Positions 12,082-27,300 of a DNA stretch of 64,000 bases are shown here, piece by piece (the stretch's first letter is position 1; each line of letters begins with the position of its first letter). This DNA comes from Dolomedes plantarius (lineage: Eukaryota > Arthropoda > Arachnida > Araneae > Dolomedidae), in NCBI GenBank assembly GCA_907164885.2, contig OU015490.1, positions 239,909,139 to 239,973,138 on the forward strand. Reading direction: 5' to 3'. Below the pieces are notes generated by a model. The model worked only from the letters and a program-made list of their open reading frames with translations, was not told where the DNA came from and did not search any database. The position numbers were made by a program, and so were the translations under genes.

Positions 12082-12872
12082 CTAGCTGAAAACCCGCACT
12101 TCGCTACGGAGTACATTCAAAGTAAAAACATCGGTGAATGTATGCAATTAATGCCAATATATATATAATAAATACGACGATCAATGTATATAATTGATGT
12201 AAAATATATATATATTTATAAAAAAATCGTAAGGGATATTTTTATAGACAAAATAATGTAGAAGAAGATATTCGAATTAAATCTAATATAAAGAATACTA
12301 AAGAATATAGTACAGTTAATATAGTACAGTTTCTAGAACATTTCTTTTACTGTATTTTAATATTTTTTTGGATAATGTCCAATCGTCTGCCGCATTAGCA
12401 AGAAAAAAAAATTATTTTTTGTCTATTTAGTTTTTATGCACGTGACGATAAATTTATTTAAAGTACCAGAAAAAGAAGTCACGTGATCAGCATTTAATAA
12501 ATTAAATTCTAAAAATTAATCTTTAAAAATTCACCAAAAATCAGGAAATGAAGGTAAAGATTCGAAAAAGATTTCATTTTAAAGGAATTTTTATGATCTT
12601 TCTCGTGATATAAATTTTATAACCCTCAAATTATTATTTTAAATGCAAACTTAAAAAAGTAAAAAAAACAGCTTAAAAATTTAATTTAAAAAAATCTAAG
12701 AAGTATTTTTCAAAAATCTCTCTTAGTGCACCCCTACACTATAAGAAGAATCGCCATGCAAAATTTCAGCCCTTTAGGTCCAGCGGTTTGGTCTGTGCGT
12801 TGTATGTCAGTCAGTCAGTGAATGAATGAATGAATGAATGAGTCAGTTACGGAACTGTTTTATATATATAGA
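12082..12872 (-). mobile_element. Helitron-like element, family 1 copy A
   Basis: On the minus strand the element starts A|TCTATATATATAAAACAG and ends with the 3' segment CCGTAGCGAAGTGCGGG, TTTTCAG and CTAG|T. It carries the family core TGGACCTAAAGGGCTGAAAT and a GAAT microsatellite where other copies have CTGA repeats. 791 bp, no coding capacity, so any movement would depend on a helicase supplied elsewhere. Confidence 0.7.
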
Positions 12873-13764
12873 TTACACCTTTTACCAGTTCTGTATTAAG
12901 TAGCCAGGAACGACAATTTTGGTGATATCTATCTATTTATTGTTCGATCATACAATCGTTTATAGTTTCAGCTGTAAGAGAATGTATCTGTTTTGTTGTG
13001 ACTCCATTAAGTTATGAAAAAACTCTCTCTAGGCACTCAGAATAGAAATGCAAAATAGTCCAATGAATCATGAAGTGTTATAGGGTTCCATATTTGGGTT
13101 TATTGAATCCAACTTTGATATAACGTAACAAACATCAAAATTCTGGGATGGTTTCGTAAGAGAGAGATATCATAATTCAATCGAAATGATCTCCATTTGT
13201 ATCATTTTACATACATTAATTTAGATAATTACACAATTAAATTATGTAACTAATTATGCTTACAAAGATAAATAAATATTACTTTTTTTGCTATATTTTT
13301 AAGTTACAAGCTAAAAACTGAGTTTTGAACCCATAAACCCATATGGATAAAAACCCATAAACCCATAACGTCAATGAACCCATATAGTCAATGATAAAAA
13401 CCCATAAAGCCATAAAGCCATATGGTCAATGAAACACCTAGATCTGGATTTAAAAACTTAGGGCTGGGAGCCCTGGTCCTAGTTAATAGGAACTTATCTT
13501 AGGAACTTAACCTAATATCTATGAAAAGCAACTTTAAGGCTTTTTTAGTGATATTAATTTCACCGCTGAGTATTCAATGATAGCAAATTAAGGATATTAA
13601 AACGAAAGGTTAGTGGTTGGTGCTTTAGTTGCATAACGTTTACGCATTTTAATTCTTTATTAAAGAAACGATTAGTTGATGAGATGAAAGCGTCAGTGTC
13701 ATTTTCAGCTCACGAGTGTAAATAAGGCCTTATTAGAGGAACATTTGTTAATATTGCATTTGTT
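12873..13764. other. no gene recognised
   Basis: AT-rich. At about 13330-13430 a degenerate minisatellite repeats CCCATAAA/CCCATATGG. Otherwise featureless. Confidence 0.45.
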
Positions 13765-14660
13765 AATATGAAAATTAAGAAATTTATTCGGAAAGTCTTT
13801 AGAAAATGAAAATAATGAAAACTTACGAATATTTTTGGATTTTTAATAACAAAATTTTGAACTGGTAGACCTTCATAACAAAGCTCATTAAATTAAGAAA
13901 AAAAGCATTGTAGTCTGTTAAAAGCTCACATGTAGTGATTTAGATAAATAGTTTCACACCACAGTTAATTTTTTAGAAATTTGACTTATTGACAAAAAAA
14001 ATTGTTTTAGAAACAAATGCATTTTCTTTTACAATTTTTTCAATTTCGTGAGGTTTAGAACGAGGAAAATTAAAGGAATTTATTCGGAAAGTCTACCGAT
14101 TTTCAAAGTTTAGGAAATGAAAATAATGAAAACCTACGAACATTTTTGATTTTTAGCAACAAAATATTGAACTGGTGTACCTTGATAACAAAGCTTATTA
14201 TATTAAGAAAAAACATTGTGGTTTGTTAAAAGCTCACATGGCATGATTAAGATAAGTAATTTCCCACCACAGTTAATTTTTAAGAAATTTCACATATGAT
14301 ATTGAGAAAAATTGGTGTAGAAAAAATTATATTTTCTTTTTCAATTTTTTAAGATTCAGAATGAAGAAAATTAAAGAAATACATTCGGAAAGTCTACGGA
14401 TTTTCAAAGTTCAGGAAATGAAAATAATGAAAACCTACTAACATTTTTGATTTTTATCAACAGAAAATTCAACTGATAGACCTTAATAACAAAGCTTATT
14501 ATATTTAGAAAAAACATTATAGTTTGTTTAAAACTAACATGTAGTGATTTAGGTAAATAATTTCGCGTCACTGTTAATTTTTAAAAAATTTGACTTACGC
14601 TATTGTGAAAAATTGGTTTTAAAAAATTTTCTTTTCAATTTTTTCCAAACTGACAAAAGG
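13765..14660. repeat. tandem repeat, three units of about 297 bp
   Basis: The marker TTATTCGGAAAGTCT occurs at 13784 and 14080, and a variant at about 14380, giving periods of 296 and 300. Each unit also contains AAATGAAAATAATGAAAAC and a run like AACAAAGCTTATTA. Units are clearly diverged from one another. Non-coding. Confidence 0.85.
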
Positions 14661-15093
14661 AAAAATTCTGTCAATTTCTATTTTTACCTATACATTTATC
14701 ACATCAACTGACCCGTGTAGTGAAAGCATTTAAAAAGAGTTATTCCTGAAAGGTAATTTTAAAACAATCAAAATTTATTTTGCAGTAAAAAAGAACCAGA
14801 GAAAGATCGACCAAATGACAGTCAATTTATTCAGTAGCGAAAACTTGTAAAAATAAACTTAAACCCGCTAAATAACATCTGATATCATTTAATGCTAAAT
14901 CCGTTCTGGTTTGAAGTCAGTCGTTAATGGTTCCATATATCTCTCGAGCGAAACGGGATGTTCTTCAAGGTAAATATGCGTTTCCGGTTCGTCTAGAAAA
15001 ACAATTAATACGTATTCAAGAATGGTTTTTATTTTCGAAATCGTCTGCGGCTTTCAACTATCTACGCATCCATGATGTTATATAGTATTTATA
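14661..15093. other. no gene recognised
   Basis: Mixed AT-rich sequence. The part at 14860-15060 has a diverged counterpart at about 18470-18710 (shared CCTCTAAACGAC/CCGCTAAATAAC and TCGTCTGCGGCT segments), so it is probably an old dispersed repeat. Confidence 0.4.
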
Positions 15094-15289
15094 CAGTGAA
15101 ACTTCTCTAAGGCGGCCAGTAACGGTCCAATAAAAAAGTGGTCGTGTCCAGGGGTGGCCGTCCCGCAAAACGGCCACTTTTTTCCGAATCATTACTGACT
15201 GCCATATATAAATCCACTCCTATTCGACGGCCGCCCCTCAAATCGGCCACTTTTCAACGGAACAATGAATGGCCGCCTTAGAAAAGTTT

Positions 15290-15294
<5 letters not shown>
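15094..15294. mobile_element. 201-bp MITE with TA target duplication
   Basis: The ends are CAGTGAAACTTCTCTAAGGC and, reversed, CAATGAAACTTTTCTAAGGC, about 25 bp long with two mismatches and TA on each flank. The inside has several GGCCACTTTT copies and an 8-bp stem GTGGCCGT/ACGGCCAC. No coding capacity. The CAGTG start and TA target fit the pogo/Tc1 superfamily. Confidence 0.85.
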
Positions 15295-15295
<1 letters not shown>

Positions 15296-15329
<34 letters not shown>

Positions 15330-16172
15330 CGACATTTCCCCTCCTCATGGCCCAGGAAATTTATTAACCTCGGCTTGAAACAGAGTAAGCCCATCGGCGA
15401 ACTGCGAAGATGCAATATTTTTCCCCGGGCTAGGGGTGGCTTACAAAAGAATCAGCTGTTCGACTCGCAGGTGAGAAGCGACTTACAATAGCGAGTCGCC
15501 ACGATGTCTCGAAGCGTAGACACTATAACACAAAAGCGTAACAAAAGCAGACCATCCTCCTGATGAGAGGCCGTAATGATCCACCCATGCGATAACGATA
15601 TGAAAAACAGGTATCGTTTTGCACACGGGCCAAAGCTAAGGGCCTATGAGAGCCCAGATCAAGGAGCGGGGTTGTTACAGATACCGTCAGGGAAAAAATT
15701 TTTAAAAGCGGATGCAGGAGATTTTTACGGAGACAAGACGAGAGGAGAGGAGAGTGGGAGACTGTTTTAGCTGTCGGATCTGATCCAGATCCTACGCCGA
15801 TCCCGATCCTGTTTCTGAAGGATGAAGACCTCTTTCTCGCTGAGAAGGGTCCTTTAGAGACCAAAGCTTGATCTTCTACATTTTCGAAGCAGCTAGCTTC
15901 TTTGGTGAGAGTGTGGGAAGAGCCGTCCACTACTCTGTGATAAATAGATCAAATTACGCTTGGAGTTCGAGTTAGCCTCATTCCAGCCGGTTCTGACGAG
16001 TGGGATCCGTTTCCAGCAACTGAGACTTCTGCGATTAGAGCTTTATTTTCTGAAGGCCTGATCGACGATCAGTAGAGACAGTGCATCAAGCCAGCCGAAT
16101 GGACTATCTTCAACGTGCGTCGCAGACTTCAACGAAAATTACTAGTGTATAATTGATGTTCCAGAACACGAC
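15296..16172. other. (TA)n followed by a GC-richer island, no gene assigned
   Basis: A short TA run (15296-15327) precedes about 800 bp of distinctly more GC-balanced DNA. Both strands have frames (15523-15930 minus, 15576-15770 plus), but none shows a domain I recognise. An old LTR or untranslated retroelement region is possible; I see no TG...CA ends or duplicated flanks. Confidence 0.35.
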
Positions 16173-17090
16173 CTAATCGTGAAATATGTTTCCCACACGT
16201 GCTGCAATTACACTAGCAACCCTTCTGGGCATATTTTCAACAAGGTTTTGATACACAGCTATGGGTATTTACGTCCATTCCTGCTGCAAGAATGTCGCCA
16301 GCTGGATTTCGGACGTGGTTCCCTGGTCCGTAAGCGTCGCTCTAACTCGTCCCACAAATGTTCTATGGGGTTTAGGTTGGGACTCTGAGCAGGCCAGGAA
16401 AGACGTTTTATATCCATATCTTGATACCACTGCTTGACACAGGCTGCAAAATTACATGGAGCGTTGTCTTCCCGGAAGTAACATTCGTCCATTCCATAAA
16501 ATTGCCAAAGCGCAAGAAGAACCTAATTGTGCAAAATGTTCATGTAGGCGTCGACGTTCAATTTACCAGAACAACAATGCAAAGGTCCCAGGCCATATCC
16601 CAAAAAATACCCCCAAAAAAGTATATCACTATCACCAAACTTGAGAGTTGGAACGATGCACTCGGGTAACAGACGTTCCTCTGACATTCGTCAAATCCAA
16701 TCACGCCCATCCGACTGGAAGAGCGTGTAGCGTGACTCGTCGCTCCATATAAGAGTTTTCCAGTGGTCCACAGTCCAGTTGCGATGTTGCAAACACCAAG
16801 CAAGTCTGCCGGCCTTGTTGGACGGGATGGTGTGTGGTTTGGGTGCGGCAGCACACTCGCGGGTATTGCGGACGTGCAGTTCTTTCCGCAAAGTATTGGG
16901 GTGTACCGTAACCTCTGCTGCCCGTTGAAACTCACTGTTGAAGATTTGGAGTGGTTTCTTGCGGTTCTTAACGCCGATCCCGTTCGGTCGGATTACGGGG
17001 ACGATCAACGTGTGCAGTCCGTGTCCCAACTCCCGTAGTGTTCCATTGCTTCACGACATCACCAACATTTGACAGTGGCTTCTACCGCAG
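16173..17090 (-). pseudogene. Tc1-family DD34E transposase relic
   Basis: Minus-strand pieces read in order: HTH region remnants; an N-terminal catalytic part ending LIWSDESRYTLFQSDG with the first Asp (16691-17029 frame); FREDNAPCNFAACVKQWY with the second Asp; and SPNLNPIEHLWDELERRL with the catalytic Glu. I count 34 residues between the last two, as in classic Tc1. The tail (YQNLVENMPRRVASVIAARV) ends at a stop near 16173. At least two frameshifts and several stops make it inactive. Element ends were not found; the flank at 17248-17292 is palindromic. Confidence 0.85.
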
Positions 17091-17247
17091 TTTCGCGAAT
17101 ACACTTGACACTAATGACAACCAACTATAACACCTCTTTCAGTCACTAAGTTCCTTTCGTTTCCACATATTATCACAATTTCACACAGAACTAACGACGT
17201 TACCACTTCTTATCGTATTTAACTAAAACAGGTCACGTGCGAGCACT

Positions 17248-17292
17248 GGATTTGCATAAAATCCGACTGCATGTCAGATTTTATGCAAATCC
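17248..17292. repeat. 16-bp perfect palindrome arms
   Basis: GGATTTGCATAAAATC and its reverse complement are separated by 13 bases. It lies between the Tc1 relic and Helitron copy B, and could be part of the Tc1 element's 5' terminal region. Confidence 0.85.
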
Positions 17293-17333
17293 TCTGGCGC
17301 CCGACTCATCATTGTAAGGTAGTGTATATTTTA

Positions 17334-19558
<2,225 letters not shown>

Positions 19559-19740
19559 GTGGTTACCAAAATAATGGAAACACCTATCAATATTAGTGGT
19601 GTTTATGAATGTGCTTCGTATTCCTTAAAAAAAAAATCTGGTGACCGGTATTTTTTTATATAATACAGTGTATGTATTATTATACCATCAGGTAGCAGTA
19701 GTGAAGCTAAGAGCATTGTGCTTTTGGGGGGAACATCGTA

Positions 19741-20620
19741 AAATGTCAAATCTTGCAGACTTTGCGAAAAGGGCAAATTCTTGGAGCACGTTTAAATTAG
19801 AGTATCTGTTACTGCAACCCCGAAGCTAATGGGTGTTTTTCGAGCTATGCTATCGAAAGTCATGATAGCATACAGAGTGCACGTAAAAACATCCTTTGCC
19901 AAACAGAATAGTGGACGAAAGGGAGAGCTGAGCCAAAGAGACGGACGAGGTATTGAAGCGGATTGTGACACGGAGAAATAAAACAACTGAAACTAAAATG
20001 ACCGAAGAGCTCAATCTGCATCTGCATGTTCCGGTATCAACCACTAGAGGTAGAAGGGAACTTCACAAACAAAGTATTTACGGAAATGTAGCTATTCCCA
20101 AACCACTCGTAATAGATGCCAATATAAAATATCGTCCACAATGGTGCCACGAGCGCAAATCCTCGTCGAGTAATATGTCGAAAAACGGCATTTGGTCCGA
20201 CGAAACATTGTTCACATTGTTCCTCGCAACAGGACGTGCGTATGTTTGGAAAACACCTACACAAGCGTAAGATTCTGGCTGTCTCATCTCAACTGTCAAT
20301 CAGGGAGGTAGATCTATCAGGTTTTGGGATGGCATCTCATGGTTTTCTTCAGGCCCTATTGTAACCCTAAAAGGGAGATTAAATGGGAAGGACTATGTCA
20401 AAATTTTAGCTCACTAGTCCATCCTATGGTGCAAACATTGTTTCTTGCAGGAGATGGCGTTCTCTAGGAATGTAATCCCCCTATACATACAGCTAAATCC
20501 ATCAAGTATTGGTTTGAAGAGCATGAAAAAGAAGTCAAGTATCTTATCTTGCCCTGTACTTTCCCCCCGACTCTATATCATCCAACCACCGTGATCGGTA
20601 TAAGCGGATAGAGCCAGGTA
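19741..20620 (+). pseudogene. Tc1-like transposase relic
   Basis: The frame opens MSNLADFAKRANSWS, is broken by stops, and resumes at 19953-20270 with RPQWCHERKSSS and the first-Asp motif GIWSDETLFTLF. The second-Asp motif, expected as QDDNAPIHTA, is decayed to a stop plus ECNPPIHTA, so the catalytic Asp is gone. The SPDLNPIEH region is not recognisable. The mariner lies 3' of this frame, so decay is independent of that insertion. Confidence 0.8.
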
Positions 20621-20771
20621 TCGATATCCACCACAGCATCTCTACAGGAACTTTCATTATTTTTCCCTGAAGAATCGTATAATATATTTTTAACCACTAT
20701 TCATGACTTGTATAATCCAATTCCAAGGTGAATCAGGTGGTATTTCATGACAAAGGTGTTCCTTCGCCGTA

Positions 20772-22075
20772 CAGAGGCTGTTCACACATTTTATAGACGA
20801 TGTATATTGAATTCACAAAACTAAATTACATAAAATTCTTGTGTTTTAAATGTTCTATTTGACATCCCTTATTCTGAACTATCTTTCGACACCGCAATTT
20901 CCTGGATAATAATGCTTTTTGAAGTGTCAGAAGAGGTATTCTATCCCATTCCTCCTGAACAGCTTTCCAGAGTCCTGTAAGGGTTTTGGGACGACGTTTG
21001 GATAATGCAGATTTTAAAAGTCCGAAAGCACAAAAATCCATAGGTGATACATCGGGAGATTTAGTAGGGATATCAGTGAAGGGTATGGCCTTAATACCAG
21101 TTTTTTGTTCCATTTTTTTTTTAGGAAATTTACAGTGGATTTTGATGTGTGACTGCTAGCTTTGTTCCGATGGAGTCTCACAGATTGATGGCACTGTGGG
21201 TAAAGCGATGGTATTTCATTCAGAAAAATTGGCGATAAAATATGTTCCTGATAGTATTTGGAGTTAATCTTGACATTTTTTTGCACTCTCTTTATTTTTA
21301 ACTTGCCATTATAAGAAAAACCAGTAACAATCATGAATCTCTTAGAAAAACTTTCTTTCGATTCTTTGAACCATGTACTTAAATTTTTTTCTCCCCTTTT
21401 ATGATAATAAATGGCTCTTTTTTTGTTGCAATCATTTAAATACACCCATGATTCATCTATTATGACAATTGTTTTCCATTTTTCTTTGGATAAGTGTTTC
21501 TCATATAGAATTCTGCAGCGTGTCCTGCGTTCAGCGATATGATTTAGAAGAAGACGATGCACATTGCGTTTTTTCGCTTTCTTAAGATTTAAATCAACGT
21601 TTATCATTTTGTTTACAGTGGACACCGAGCATTTTAATGATTTTGCAACTGTCCTTTGACTAGGGGGATTTTCTTTTAACATTAAACAACGTACCTTTGC
21701 AACAGTCTAAGATGTCCGTTTTTTCCTTGGATACTTGTTATGAATTTTTGTCCCACTTGAGGCTCCAATTTGACGTTTTTTTCCTTTCTTGTTGATGATA
21801 TTACCTATCGACGCTTTAAATATCACAAAACCATGACTCTCACATCGCTTTTGGATAACGGAGTATGCATATTTCTCTTCGGAAAGAGCATTAATGTAGC
21901 CTTCGAACCACTGCTTTGTTAAAAACGACATTTTGAATAAAAACAAAACTTTCAAGCCGCAGACGATAATTTTGACTTTTAAAAACATAGTGCAATTGCA
22001 ATTATTTCTTTTGCAGCAAACGATTTTTTATTACCGCTTACCAAAATCGTCTAAAAAATGTGCGAACAGCCTCTG
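20772..22075 (-). mobile_element. DD41D mariner, copy 2
   Basis: Same terminal repeats (CAGAGGCTGTTCACAC and, reversed, CAGAGGCTGTTCGCAC) and TA flanks (20770-20771, 22076-22077) as copies 1 and 3. 1,304 bp. It is nested in the Tc1 element at 19556-22133. Confidence 0.95.
20890..21931 (-). pseudogene. DD41D mariner transposase, copy 2, two lesions plus a lost Asp
   Basis: The minus-strand reading begins MSFLTKQWFEGYINAL, stops at a TAG near 21707 where copy 3 has TCG, and resumes at MLKENPPSQ. The first catalytic motif IIDESWVYL is intact. The second is altered from HQDKASSH to HRNKASSH, so the Asp is Asn. A poly-T tract near 21113 shifts the frame before the C-terminal PMDFCAFGLLK motif (20826-21113). 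Predicted inactive. Confidence 0.88.
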
Positions 22076-22133
22076 TATTAATAAAGTTTTTCCTGATGTT
22101 TCTTAGTGTTTCCATTATTTTGATAACCACCTG

Positions 22134-22440
<307 letters not shown>

Positions 22441-23455
22441 TGGGAGTAAGTTGTTGTCCAAGGATGTCAAATCTCGAGAATGCGGTGGGTGGGGCACAAT
22501 ATCGTACTGAAATTAGAAACAGTTTTGCCGCCGCAATCGCAGATGAATGAGCCAGAGGATTATCCAGATGGAAAATAAACTTTTCTTTCGCTAAATGTGA
22601 CTTTTATCTTAATTTCACTATTTTAACGATCCAGTAAAGATGCGTAGTACTCGCCTTTGATGGTTTTGCTCTTTTCCAAGAAGTCAAAAAGATGATATCT
22701 TAAGTGCCCGAAAAATCAGAGACCATAACCTTTCCTGCAGATGGAACCGATTTCGTTTCTTTTGATGTAAGTTCACCTACTCCTTACCACTGTTTTGTCT
22801 GTTTTTTCGTTTCTGGCTGGTAGTGATCTACCCATGTTTCATCAACTGTAACGGAACGACGCAAAAATTCATCTGGATTTCTTTGAAACAGCTCCAAGTT
22901 GTGCTTCGTATTGTTCAATAGTTCACACTTTTGATCGGTTGTTAGCAAGTGTGGCATTTACCTTTCCGACAGCTTTTGCATACCTAAACCTTCATGCAAA
23001 TTATTATGCGCGTGCTTTAATGAAATGTCATCAGCCTCTCAAGTCTACCGCACTTTTAAACTTCATGGATTATACCATGGATTTAAAAAAAAAAATTCAT
23101 TAATTTCCGGCGTGGTGACCTTGGCAGGACGACCGGAACGTTCAACGTCCCTTGTGCTCATTTGGCCGCAACGAAAATCAACAAACCATTTGTAAATCCT
23201 TCAAATGGAAGGTGCATACTAGCCATAATAATTATGAAGTGTTGGTCACGTCTGTCGTCGTTTTGCTTCGTAAAAATTAACATTTTATCAACACGCAGAA
23301 CTTGTTTTTCTTCGTTATATGAGCGGAAACATGAGTTGACAGACTAAAATGGCTGACAGTCACAGACTAACACAGTCACATTCGAATTTGTATACAATTT
23401 GACATGAGTGACTTTGAAGCATGCTAAATGTGAGAGCTCCAACTAATTTCTGATA
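22441..23455 (-). pseudogene. mariner transposase relic (mellifera/irritans-like)
   Basis: The minus strand reads KWFVDFRCGQMSTRDVERSG then RPAKVTTPEI, LELFQRNPDEFLRR, SVTVDETWVDHYQPETKKQ (first Asp), VPSAGKVM and [14 protein letters not shown] (second Asp). The order and spacing are those of a true mariner, so it would be TA-specific with a DD34D triad. In-frame stops are frequent, and the third Asp region is missing because the C-terminus is lost at the microsatellite near 22440. No complete pair of ends is visible. It is a different family from the DD41D copies. Confidence 0.85.
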
Positions 23456-23489
23456 TATATATATATATATTCCACTTTAATTTAATATG

Positions 23490-24040
23490 CCGTGTACACT
23501 AAAGGCGGCTGGTACACGAAAAATCTGCCGTGGCTGCAATGTCCTCCAAGTTGTCAAATTTACCTCGGGAGGTGCGGAATCAAGTGTACCGGTCTCGTCA
23601 CTTGACTCGATTCTAAATTACGGGACCGGCTTGTACGGGGTAGTGATGGCCAGGGCCGCCCAGAGGGGGTGGGGCAACTGGGGTACTTTGCCCCAGGCCC
23701 CCAACTGCCGGAGGGGCCCCAAAAATTAAAAAAATTTATTTATTAGATTTCCTCCAAAAGAAAATTCTGAAACTTGCACCGTACTTCAAAATTCAAAATA
23801 ATCTCTCGAAAAAAGGGACCCCCCCCCCCCCAAATAAAAAAAAAATGAAAAAAACTATTCGATTAATCAGATTTCTCTTACTACAAAATAGTCTTCTGAA
23901 AAATAGTCTTGGGGCCCCCAACAGAAGTTTGCCCCAGGCCCCGTCAAGTCTCTGGGCGACCCTGGTGCTGGCCACCTATATGGTGCCCCCTCAAAGGAAT
24001 CTCCAGCAGTCTCACGGTGTACATACAGGGGAATGTCTAG
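23490..24040 (+). repeat. SINE-body copy carrying a hAT-type MITE
   Basis: The segment CCGTGTACACTAAAGGCGG to GGGACCGGCTTGTACGGGG, resuming after 23964 with GGCCACCTATATGGTGCCCC, matches the body of the tRNA-derived SINE at 48247-48600. Shared blocks include TGCAATGTCCTCCAAGTT and GTCACTTGACTCG. The tRNA-like head is missing here. Confidence 0.75.
23651..23964. mobile_element. hAT-type MITE, 314 bp
   Basis: The ends are CAGGGCCGCCCAGAG and, reversed, CAGGGTCGCCCAGAG (one mismatch in 15). The flanks are GTGATGGC (23643-23650) and GTGCTGGC (23965-23972), an 8-bp duplication with one difference, as hAT elements make. Internally it has GGGGCCCC-rich shoulders and an AT-rich core. No coding capacity. 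Confidence 0.85.
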
Positions 24041-24329
24041 CGGCAAAGTGCCTCCTCATTCGAAAAAAAAACTTTAATATTAAAAAAATTGGATATTCAA
24101 AATATAAATATTCAAAAATGAATTTTGAATATTTATCTATTCAATTTAATATTTAAAAAAAATCGAAAAAACTGAAATTCTAACGAGGGTGCTCCAACGT
24201 TCTTATTGCATTCCCAAGGTGCAGAAAACGTAAAAAGGTTGAGAATCCTTGCGTTAAGCGATTCTAGGAAAGAAAAATTAGTTTTTATCATTCACTCTTA
24301 TTTTGTAGTGAAAAAAATGTATGAAATAT

Positions 24330-27300
24330 CCTAAATCTTGAGCGAAAAAAATTAGTTTTAGAAAAAATATGATAAAACCAGCAAAAATCTATTTGAATAT
24401 TTAATTTTGTTTCACTACAGGAAATACTTTAAAAAAATATATTTAATAATTTTAAAAATTATATTCATAAAATTTTTAATCTCTAAAAGTGTATAAAAAA
24501 TAATTTTTTCGGGGTAATTTTAGCATAGTTTTAGAATTTTTATTCTAAACCAAAAGAATATTTCAAGTATTTTATTTTCGGATATTTCAAGTATTTTTAT
24601 TCTGATTAAAATATTTGAAATCTTGGGCGAAAAAATTTAGTTTTAGAAAAATATGATAAAACCAACAAATCTATTTGAATATATAATTTCGTCTCACTGT
24701 ACAGAAAAAAATTTAAAAAACTATACTTAATAAGTTTAAAAATTATATTCATAAAATTTTTAATCTCTATAAGTGTATAAAAAATAGTTTTTTCGGGGTA
24801 ATTTTAGCATAGTTTTAGAATTTTTATTCTAAACCAAAAGAATATTTCAAGTATTTTATTTTCGGATATTTCAAGTATTTTTATTCTAATTAAAATATTT
24901 GAAATCTTGGGCGAAAAAATTTAGTTTTAGAAAAATATGATAAAACCAACAAATCTATTTGAATATAGAATTTCGTCTCACTGTACAGAAAAAAATTTAA
25001 AAAACTATACTTAATAATTTTTTAAATTATATTCATAAAATTTTTAATCTCTATAAGTGTATAAAAAATAGTTTTTTCGGGGTAATTTTAGCATAGTTTT
25101 AGAATTTTTATTCTAAACCAAAAGAATATTTCAAGTATTTTATTTTCGGATATTTCAAGTATTTTTATTCTAATTAAAATATTTGAAATCTTGGGCGAAA
25201 AAATTTCGTTTTAGAAAAATATGATAAAACCAACAAATCTATTTGAATATATAATTTCGTCTCACTGTACAGAAAAAAATTTAAAAAACTATACTTAATA
25301 AGTTTAAAAATTATATTCATAAAATTTTTAATCTCTATAAGTGTATAAAAAATAGTTTTTTCGGGGTAATTTTAGCATAGTTTTAGAATTTTTATTCTAA
25401 ACCAAAAGAATATTTCAAGTATTTTATTTTCGGATATTTCAAGTATTTTTATTCTAATTAAAATATTTGAAATCTTGGGCGAAAAAATTTAGTTTTAGAA
25501 AAATATGATAAAACCAACAAATCTATTTGAATATATAATTTCGTCTCACTGTACAGAAAAAAATTTAAAAAACTATACTTAATAAGTTTAAAAATTATAT
25601 TCATAAAATTTTTAATCTCTATAAGTGTATAAAAAATAGTTTTTTCGGTGTAATTTTAGCATAGTTTTAGAATTTTTATTCTAAACCAAAAGAATATTTC
25701 AAGTATTTTATTTTCGGATATTTCAAGTATTTTTATTCTAATTAAAATATTTGAAATCTTGGGCGAAAAAATTTAGTTTTAGAAAAATATGATAAAACCA
25801 ACAAATCTATTTGAATATAGAATTTCGTCTCACTGTACAGAAAAAAATTTAAAAAACTATACTTAATAAGTTTAAAAATTATATTCATAAAATTTTTAAT
25901 CTCTATAAGTGTATAAAAAATAGTTTTTTCGGGGTAATTTTAGCATAGTTTTAGAATTTTTATTCTAAACCAAAAGAATATTTCAAGTATTTTATTTTCG
26001 GATATTTCAAGTATTTTTATTCTAATTAAAATATTTGAAATCTTGGGCGAAAAAATTTAGTTTTAGAAAAATATGATAAAACCAACAAATCTATTTGAAT
26101 ATATAATTTCGTCTCACTGTACAGAAAAAAATTTAAAAAACTATACTTAATAAGTTTAAAAATTATATTCATAAAATTTTTAATCTCTATAAGTGTATAA
26201 AAAATAGTTTTTTCGGGGTAATTTTAGCATAGTTTTAGAATTTTTATTCTAAACCAAAAGAATATTTCAAGTATTTTATTTTCGGATATTTCAAGTATTT
26301 TTATTCTAATTAAAATATTTGAAATCTTGGGCGAAAAAATTTAGTTTTAGAAAAATATGATAAAACCAACAAATCTATTTGAATATATAATTTCGTCTCA
26401 CTGTACAGAAAAAAATTTAAAAAACTATACTTAATAAGTTTAAAAATTATATTCATAAAATTTTTAATCTCTATAAGTGTATAAAAAATAGTTTTTTCGG
26501 GGTAATTTTAGCATAGTTTTAGAATTTTTATTCTAAACCAAAAGAATATTTCAAGTATTTTATTTTCGGATATTTCAAGTATTTTTATTCTGATTAAAAT
26601 ATTTGAAATCTTGGGCGAAAAAATTTAGTTTTAGAAAAATATGATAAAACCAACAAATCTATTTGAATATATAATTTCGTCTCACTGTACAGAAAAAAAT
26701 TTAAAAAACTATACTTAATAAGTTTAAAAATTATATTCATAAAATTTTTAATCTCTATAAGTGTATAAAAAATAGTTTTTTCGGGGTAATTTTAGCATAG
26801 TTTTAGAATTTTTATTCTAAACCAAAAGAATATTTCAAGTATTTTATTTTCGGATATTTCAAGTATTTTTATTCTAATTAAAATATTTGAAATCTTGGGC
26901 GAAAAAATTTAGTTTTAGAAAAATATGATAAAACCAACAAATCTATTTGAATATAGAATTTCGTCTCACTGTACAGAAAAAAATTTAAAAAACTATACTT
27001 AATAATTTTTTAAATTATATTCATAAAATTTTTAATCTCTATAAGTGTATAAAAAATAGTTTTTTCGGGGTAATTTTAGCATAGTTTTAGAATTTTTATT
27101 CTAAACCAAAAGAATATTTCAAGTATTTTATTTTCGGATATTTCAAGTATTTTTATTCTAATTAAAATATTTGAAATCTTGGGCGAAAAAATTTCGTTTT
27201 AGAAAATATGATAAAACCAACAAATCTATTTGAATATATAATTTCGTCTCACTGTACAGAAAAAAATTTAAAAAACTATACTTAATAAGTTTAAAAATTA

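Noticed and set aside
15523..15930. 135-codon minus-strand frame in a GC-richer island
   Set aside because: Higher GC lengthens chance frames; no motif was recognised and opposing frames are equally open.
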